A DNA stretch of 6,602 nucleotides from Chloroflexota bacterium (lineage in GTDB: Bacteria; Chloroflexota; Anaerolineae; Fen-1058). Under the pieces are notes generated by a model. It was not told the DNA's origin and made no database searches. It saw nothing but the letters and a program-made list of their open reading frames with translations. Positions 6,370 to 6,602 of this stretch are shown in pieces. The stretch lies in assembly GCA_016219235.1 (NCBI GenBank), contig JACRBO010000830.1, forward strand, positions 1 through 6,602. The letters run 5' to 3'. Both the position numbers and the translations under genes were made by a program. Within the stretch, counting starts at the first letter, position 1. Each line of letters begins with the position of its first letter.

Positions 6370-6505
6370 ATCGAGGTATCAGCGGATGCCGTCAGGGTCA
6401 GCCACGACCCTAATCTATTCCCCTCCTGATTGATGCAAGCGTGACGTTAAAGGTGCGAGGCGACTCGCATACAAAGCGTCGGGCGGTGGCGATAAAACCG
6501 GCAAT

Positions 6506-6600
6506 GGGTAACACGTAATCGGTAACTGGTAATTGGTAATCGGTAACTGGTAATTGGTAACTGGTCAACTGGCAACGCGTTGACCGATTGACCGATTACT
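6506..6600. repeat. heptamer tandem repeat (GGTAAYY) with foldback arms after the ribozyme
   Basis: Six perfectly phased heptamers at 6521-6562 (GGTAACT, GGTAATT, GGTAATC, GGTAACT, GGTAATT, GGTAACT) are flanked by imperfect units from 6506 and to 6577. The 21-base super-unit repeats with 19 of 21 matches. The distal end is inverted: GGTCAAC (6563-6569) pairs with GTTGACC (6579-6585), and GTAATCGGT (6515-6523 or 6536-6544) pairs with ACCGATTAC (6591-6599). The repeat separates the ribozyme from its gene, and no start codon opening a frame to the window edge is seen here. Confidence 0.85.
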
Positions 6601-6602
6601 GA

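Larger units (their letters stand above)
6226..6490 (+). ncRNA. candidate glmS self-cleaving ribozyme (glucosamine-6-phosphate responsive)
   Basis: The family sits in the 5' leader of glmS mRNA. It uses glucosamine-6-phosphate as a cofactor to cut the RNA at its 5' edge, which lowers enzyme synthesis when the product is plentiful. The hallmarks occur in order. The cleavage site is AGCGC (A6225/G6226), followed by GGGCT aligned with the usual GAACU. A peripheral stem closes as GGCTGA/TCAGTT (6233-6238 with 6309-6314). Then come the core AGTTGACGAGG (6311-6321), P3 as TGACGG/CCGTCA (6322-6327 with 6389-6394), ATCGA (6370-6374) and GCGGATGCC (6382-6390). A hairpin GGGTC/GACCC (6395-6410) follows, then a P4-like region GACG...CGTC (6443-6446 with 6477-6480) holding AAAGG, a TGCGAG/CTCGCA stem with a GCGA tetraloop, and ACAAAG (6471-6476). 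Oddities are GCGCA instead of GCGCC, CAGCGG instead of CGGCGG, and a ~40-base extra arm in P3. The 3' edge is approximate, and the regulated gene is outside the window. Confidence 0.85.

Overview
The window looks like a chromosomal stretch from a GC-rich bacterium, most likely of the phylum Chloroflexota (moderate confidence, from memory of gene content and repeat style, with no database check). The clues are a cytidylate-kinase-like tail coupled to a PlsC-type acyltransferase, a PDZ/radical SAM/DUF512 protein, a polytopic GT-C-like membrane protein with a soluble tail, a solute-binding/VWA fusion protein, and abundant short heptameric tandem repeats.

Layout, all genes on the + strand: the last codons of an upstream gene (2-64) overlap by ATGA with a lysophospholipid acyltransferase (61-810). 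A 601-residue membrane protein follows (847-2652), then the radical SAM/DUF512 protein (2678-4156) and an anchored solute-binding + VWA protein (4229-5986). The last ~615 bases (5987-6602) hold no gene. They carry a three-hairpin palindromic element (5989-6084), a putative promoter (6141-6168), a strong candidate glmS self-cleaving ribozyme (about 6226-6490), and a heptamer tandem repeat with foldback arms (6506-6600). The gene the ribozyme controls, expected to be glmS (glucosamine-6-phosphate synthase), must begin beyond base 6602.

The most notable item is the ribozyme. The conserved core strings AGTTGACGAGG, ATCGA, GCGGATGCC, a stem-loop of the AAGG...ACAAAG type and an AGCGC cleavage site occur in the order and spacing of the glmS family. 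It carries unusual additions: its first peripheral stem is built from inverted GGGATYA heptamers, an extra three-way-junction-like arm sits inside P3, and two core positions differ from the usual form. The same style of heptamer repeat occurs in frame inside the DUF512 protein (3643-3719) and again just after the ribozyme. One repeat-forming process therefore appears to have decorated a protein linker, a ribozyme stem and an mRNA leader.

Functionally the coding genes do not form one obvious pathway. The first two are housekeeping (nucleotide and membrane lipid metabolism). The membrane protein differs in codon use and may be a later insertion. The DUF512 and VWA proteins have uncertain cellular roles.
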